Shown piece by piece: positions 5,821-8,231 of a stretch of DNA of 8,231 bases. Source of the stretch: Chloroflexota bacterium (GTDB lineage: Bacteria; Chloroflexota; Dehalococcoidia; UBA6926; JACQUM01); contig JACQUM010000041.1 in NCBI GenBank assembly GCA_016210295.1, positions 1-8,231 of the forward strand, read 5' to 3'. Every line of letters starts with the position of its first letter. Position 1 is the first letter of the stretch. The translations under genes and the position numbers were made by a program. The notes under the pieces were generated by a model. The model saw only the letters and a program-made list of their open reading frames with translations. It was not told the origin of the DNA and made no database searches.

Positions 5821-7206
5821 CTATCTCCGAGTGTACAGGGCGAGACATGCCCGGACCAGCTTCTCGCCCATCTTCTCCTTCAGACCGTCCAGAATCGTGA
5901 AATCGTCCTCACTGACGAACGAGATGGCGGTGCCCGTCCGGCCAATCCGTCCGGTGCGCCCGATCCGGTGAAGGTATTCTTCGGCGGTCGCCGGCATGTC
6001 GTAGTTGACGACGTGCGAGACCTCGGCGATATCTAAGCCGCGCGCCGCCACATTCGTCGCCACCAAGACCCTGAGCGACCCTGCGCGAAACGCACGGAGG
6101 ACTGTGTCACGCTGGCTCTGATGCAAGCCGCCGTGGATGGCCTCACAGCGAAAGCCCTGCCGTTGCAGGAGGCGCGTCAGGTGGTCGACCCCTCGTTGTG
6201 TCCGACGGAACACCAGGAACTTGTCGGTCTCGGCCCGCTCACGCAGGACCTCTGTCAGGCCCAGGAGTCTGTCTTCCGACGCCACCTCGTAATAGACCTG
6301 TTCGATCGTCGGCACAGGCGCCATTGGGGGGCCAACCTCCACCCAGTGTGGGTTGCGGAGGTGTCGCGCAACGAGGTATCGAATCGGGAGCGGCATCGTC
6401 GCCGAAAAGAGGGCCGTCTGACGCCCTGACGGCGTCAGACGCAGGATCCTGGCAATGTCCTCGGCGAACCCGACGTCGAGCATCTGGTCCGCCTCATCGA
6501 GGACAGCCACCCGTACCCGACTCAGATCCAGCGAGCCGCGCCCGATGTGATCGAGAACTCGACCGGGTGTCCCGACCACAACGTGGGCTCCAGCACGGAG
6601 CTCGGCGAGCTGCCGTCCGATAGGCACTCCGCCGTAGACTGTGACAATCCGGACCGGCCTGAATCTCGCCAGCCGTCGGATCTCCTCCGCCACCTGCATT
6701 GCTAGCTCTCGGGTTGGCGTGAGGATGATGCCCTGTATCTCTTTGCGTCCGGGATCGAGCAATTCGACCAAGGGGATCCCGAAGGCGACCGTCTTGCCTG
6801 TACCGGTCTGTGCCCGTCCCACGACATCCCGGCCTGCCAGCAGCGGGGGCAAGGCATCTCGCTGGATCAGCGTCGGAGCCGTGTAGCCCATGATTCGCAA
6901 TGCTCGGGCTATGGAGTCGGAGAGGGGGAGCCCTCCAAAACGCTGGTCTAACGCCGTCGGGCCGTCGAGCACCGGAGCGAGGGGGCCAGGCGCTTTCAGG
7001 TGTTCGTCGGAGGCGGACCGACCGGAGTGACGAGGGGGAGCCGAAGGATGAACAGGAATTGCGGTAGAGGCGTGAACGAATTGCGTAATGAGAACCTCGA
7101 ATGCATAAGAGTTACCAAGGGACGATCCTGCGGCGGAGAGAGGAGGCGGGCCCTTCTGGAAAGCCTGCTCAGTTCGTGGCAGAACGGGCCATCGATACCC
7201 AAACAT
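5821..7206 (-). CDS. DEAD-box ATP-dependent RNA helicase
   Basis: A two-RecA-domain RNA unwinding enzyme. Numbered from the ATG at 7206 (461 residues), it shows the Q motif (F90 to Q115, FGGLPLSDSI...PTLIQ), motif I AQTGTGKT (132-139), Ia PTREL (164-168) and Ib TPGR (213-216). Motif II DEAD (237-240), III SAT (268-270), V NVAARGLDI (385-393) and VI HRIGRTGR (413-420) follow. The protein stops about 30 residues after motif VI with no basic or DbpA-type tail, so it is close to a minimal core. The start is uncertain: residues 1-85 look non-conserved, the ATG has no well-spaced ribosome site, and it overlaps the -10 of a good promoter. A GTG at 6972 (383 residues) would start just before the Q motif but also lacks a ribosome site. 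It heads the zinc-ribbon/RRM series, a plausible cold-stress RNA module. Confidence 0.93.
   Translation of the reverse strand: MFGYRWPVLPRTEQAFQKGPPPLSAAGSSLGNSYAFEVLITQFVHASTAIPVHPSAPPRHSGRSASDEHLKAPGPLAPVLDGPTALDQRFGGLPLSDSIARALRIMGYTAPTLIQRDALPPLLAGRDVVGRAQTGTGKTVAFGIPLVELLDPGRKEIQGIILTPTRELAMQVAEEIRRLARFRPVRIVTVYGGVPIGRQLAELRAGAHVVVGTPGRVLDHIGRGSLDLSRVRVAVLDEADQMLDVGFAEDIARILRLTPSGRQTALFSATMPLPIRYLVARHLRNPHWVEVGPPMAPVPTIEQVYYEVASEDRLLGLTEVLRERAETDKFLVFRRTQRGVDHLTRLLQRQGFRCEAIHGGLHQSQRDTVLRAFRAGSLRVLVATNVAARGLDIAEVSHVVNYDMPATAEEYLHRIGRTGRIGRTGTAISFVSEDDFTILDGLKEKMGEKLVRACLALYTRR
6415..6441. repeat. Perfect 11-bp inverted repeat inside the helicase gene
   Basis: CGTCTGACGCC (6415-6425) and GGCGTCAGACG (6431-6441) are exact reverse complements around the 5-base loop CTGAC. 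In the helicase frame the segment encodes RLTPSGRQTA, between motifs II and III. It would fold into a stable stem-loop in either transcript. Confidence 0.8.
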
Positions 7207-7233
7207 TATACGTATCTGCCCTCTCCAACGCAA
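7205..7233 (-). promoter_or_regulatory. Promoter of the DEAD-box helicase gene
   Basis: On the minus strand a TTGCGT -35 (plus 7228-7233), a 17-base spacer and a perfect TATAAT -10 (plus 7205-7210) form a strong sigma-70-type promoter. Transcription should begin near 7198, inside what the longest ATG-initiated frame would treat as coding. The 8-base palindrome ATACGTAT (7208-7215) overlaps the -10 and could be an operator shared with the divergent gene at 7271. Confidence 0.6.
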
Positions 7234-7270
7234 GCAACGACGAGGTAGCGGTCGCCTAAGGAGCCAAGCA

Positions 7271-7849
7271 GTGCCCCTGGAAGAGGATGCTATACTGAGC
7301 CACGAGCGCATGAGCACCATTCGGCTCAACGGCAGTGGCAGTTCCAGCGGGAAGAGCATCGAGGAGATCATCCTCCAGGTCTTCCAGAGCCGCGGCTACC
7401 TGATTCACGAAGGAACCGAAGAAGGCTCTGAAGGTGACAACCGCCTCCTCCTCATGACCCGGGGGGACCAGCGCGGGCTGTTGCGCTTCCTCTGGGGCAG
7501 CGACGAGTGGGGCGAGGGAGAAGTGGTGGCCCTCCGACGGCTGATGGAGGAGCTGAAGGCGCATCGCGGCTACCTGGTGACCAACGGCAGATTCTCCGCC
7601 TCGGCCCGCCAACTTGCCCAGGAGGCCCGCATCCTGCTGACAGAAGGCGACGATCTGAAGGACGTCATCGCCCTCGTCGGATCTTCGGGAGGACGAGTCG
7701 TATGGGTCTTGCCAAGGGAGCAGGAGAGGCCCTTCCCCTTCGCTCGCTACATCACTCCTTTCATCTTCATCTCCCTTGGCCTCCTCATCCTGGTGGTCTG
7801 GCTGCTGGTCGCCTACGCCCTCTCGGGGGTGCAGCCCCCCACCGAGTAG
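7271..7849 (+). CDS. Membrane-anchored Mrr-like (degenerate PD-(D/E)xK) protein
   Basis: The protein has 192 residues, starting at a GTG (7271) with TAAGGAG seven bases upstream; an in-frame ATG at 7310 has no such site. Residues about 29-135 follow the order of an Mrr/restriction-endonuclease-like domain: a first helix (SIEEIILQVFQSRGYLI), a strand pair (NRLLLMTRG and GLLRFLWG), a long helix (VVALRRLMEELKAHRG), then YLVTNGRFSASARQLAQEA and ILLTEGDDLKDVI. The last two are the most family-like parts. The expected E/Q-x-K on the second strand is replaced (LLRFLW), so nuclease activity is probably lost. Residues about 160-185 form one strong membrane helix near the C-terminus, which would leave the domain on one membrane face with a nine-residue tail. 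A role in sensing or scaffolding is a guess. The fold call needs profile confirmation. Confidence 0.8.
   Translation: MPLEEDAILSHERMSTIRLNGSGSSSGKSIEEIILQVFQSRGYLIHEGTEEGSEGDNRLLLMTRGDQRGLLRFLWGSDEWGEGEVVALRRLMEELKAHRGYLVTNGRFSASARQLAQEARILLTEGDDLKDVIALVGSSGGRVVWVLPREQERPFPFARYITPFIFISLGLLILVVWLLVAYALSGVQPPTE
7822..7846. terminator. Hairpin at the junction of two convergent genes, likely bidirectional terminator
   Basis: CTCGG...CCGAG (7822-7826 and 7842-7846) enclose a GC-rich run in which GGGGG can pair with CCCCC around TGCAG. The hairpin sits in the last codons of the Mrr-like gene, directly before its TAG at 7847. On the plus strand a pyrimidine-rich stretch with T-runs follows at 7858-7878. 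It also lies just past the stop of the minus-strand gene that ends at 7854. Confidence 0.45.
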
Positions 7850-7853
7850 TCAG

Positions 7854-8117
7854 TCAGACATCCTCTTCCTCTTTTCCCTGGCCCTCTCGGAACCTCCGCT
7901 GCATGGCGGGGCTTTCGACGTACTTCACGGCGAAGCTCCGCAGGATCCCCAGCATGGGCACCATCCCCCGCCAGACGCGGCGGCCCCAGGGCTTCCCGTT
8001 CCTCTTGATCTCCACGACGAGGTTGAATCGCGGGGCCTCGCTGGTATCCAACTCCGTGAGGAACTGGTACTCGTTCCCCTCGGCGTCGTCCAGGGTGAAA
8101 GGAGCGTAGTAGCCCAT
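7854..8117 (-). CDS. Small hypothetical protein
   Basis: This frame encodes 87 residues and I do not recognise the family. The N-terminal half has alternating strand-like segments (GYYAPFTLDDAEGNEYQFLTELD, then RFNLVVEIKRNGKPWGRRV). It is followed by a helix (MVPMLGILRSFAVKYV) and a highly charged tail (MQRRFREGQGKEEEDV). There is no signal peptide, membrane helix or metal site. The ATG at 8117 has only a weak GGGA about ten bases upstream. The gene is convergent with the Mrr-like gene, with four bases between the two stops, and lies downstream of the hairpin at 8141-8163. It is accepted because it fills the space neatly and its codon pattern suits a coding frame better than the overlapping frames. 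Confidence 0.62.
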   Translation of the reverse strand: MGYYAPFTLDDAEGNEYQFLTELDTSEAPRFNLVVEIKRNGKPWGRRVWRGMVPMLGILRSFAVKYVESPAMQRRFREGQGKEEEDV

Positions 8118-8140
8118 CGCAGAAGTTCCCTAGAAATGCA

Positions 8141-8163
8141 GAGGGCCCGATCCCGGGGCCCTC
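8141..8163 (-). terminator. Rho-independent-like terminator of the edge gene
   Basis: GAGGGCCC (8141-8148) and GGGCCCTC (8156-8163) form a perfect 8-bp GC-rich stem with a 7-base loop. It lies about 23 bases beyond the stop of the minus-strand frame entering from the right edge. On that strand a modest T-rich stretch (TGCATTTCT) follows. The stretch is short for a classical U-tract, so attenuation or partial read-through into the gene starting at 8117 is possible. Confidence 0.55.
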
Positions 8164-8186
8164 CGAACAACAGCAGAAGCGGAGAC

Positions 8187-8231
8187 CTAACGCTTGCTTC
8201 TTCGGACCCAGCGGAGAAACCGGTCCCACAC
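8187..8231 (-). CDS. C-terminal end of an unidentified protein (partial)
   Basis: Reading leftward from the window edge, the frame gives VWDRFLRWVRRSKR and then TAG at 8187-8189. The basic, amphipathic ending followed after a short gap by a terminator-like hairpin is what the 3' end of a gene looks like. Only 14 codons are visible, so no function can be given, and a chance open frame cannot be fully excluded. Confidence 0.45.
   Translation of the reverse strand: MWDRFLRWVRRSKR

Noticed and set aside
5863..5898. Tandem RIGRTG-RIGRTG at motif VI of the helicase as a possible duplication
   Set aside because: The family consensus is already HRIGRTGRxGRTG; only one residue differs and the two copies use different codons, so no recent duplication is indicated.
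7206..7371. Extension of the helicase upstream to 7371
   Set aside because: It would overlap the divergent Mrr-like gene and its ribosome site, and the added residues have no family resemblance.
1..8231. CRISPR arrays, insertion sequences, integrase or attachment sites
   Set aside because: No regularly spaced repeats, transposase-like frames or long terminal inverted repeats were seen. The tRNA 3' end is not repeated elsewhere in the window.

Overview
The window is GC-rich bacterial DNA, gene-dense, with mixed strands and a leftover gene end at each edge. The gene set is RarA, a flavin reductase, an MFS carrier, a DEAD-box helicase and a cyanobacteria/Chloroflexota-style single-RRM protein, together with a tRNA-Val whose CCA is encoded. 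It would suit a free-living, perhaps environmental, member of the Chloroflexota, but this placement is a weak inference from style. There is no 16S rRNA or other firm marker. No insertion sequence, CRISPR array, phage module or origin was seen.

Layout. Positions 1-709 (+): the 3' end of a protein with a HEPN-like R-x4-H motif, whose TGA overlaps the ATG of a small unrecognised gene. Positions 744-1334 (-): a five-helix membrane protein, convergent with that pair. Positions 1335-1567: a divergent control region. Positions 1568-2956 (+): rarA, a replication-fork AAA+ ATPase. Positions 2975-3475 (-): a flavin reductase-like FMN protein, convergent with rarA across a small inverted repeat. Positions 3548-3664 (+): a tRNA-Val(GAC) with a clear promoter.

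The minus strand from 7206 down to 3766 then carries four co-directional genes: DEAD-box RNA helicase, tiny zinc-ribbon protein, RRM RNA-binding protein and MFS transporter. The first three look like a small RNA-metabolism set; helicases and single-RRM proteins are both linked to cold acclimation in cyanobacteria. The helicase has a near-consensus promoter that overlaps its only upstream in-frame ATG, so its translation start is unresolved and it may have a long leader. Its coding sequence also contains an 11-bp perfect inverted repeat.

Divergent from the helicase is a 192-residue protein (7271-7849) that looks like a degenerate Mrr-type nuclease fold carrying one C-terminal membrane helix. 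It converges with a small unrecognised gene (7854-8117, -). Upstream of that gene are a strong hairpin and the last 14 codons of another minus-strand gene.

No complete new system can be proved here. The best candidates for something undescribed are the HEPN-like/small-protein pair at the left edge, the membrane-anchored Mrr-like protein, and the helicase-zinc ribbon-RRM cluster.
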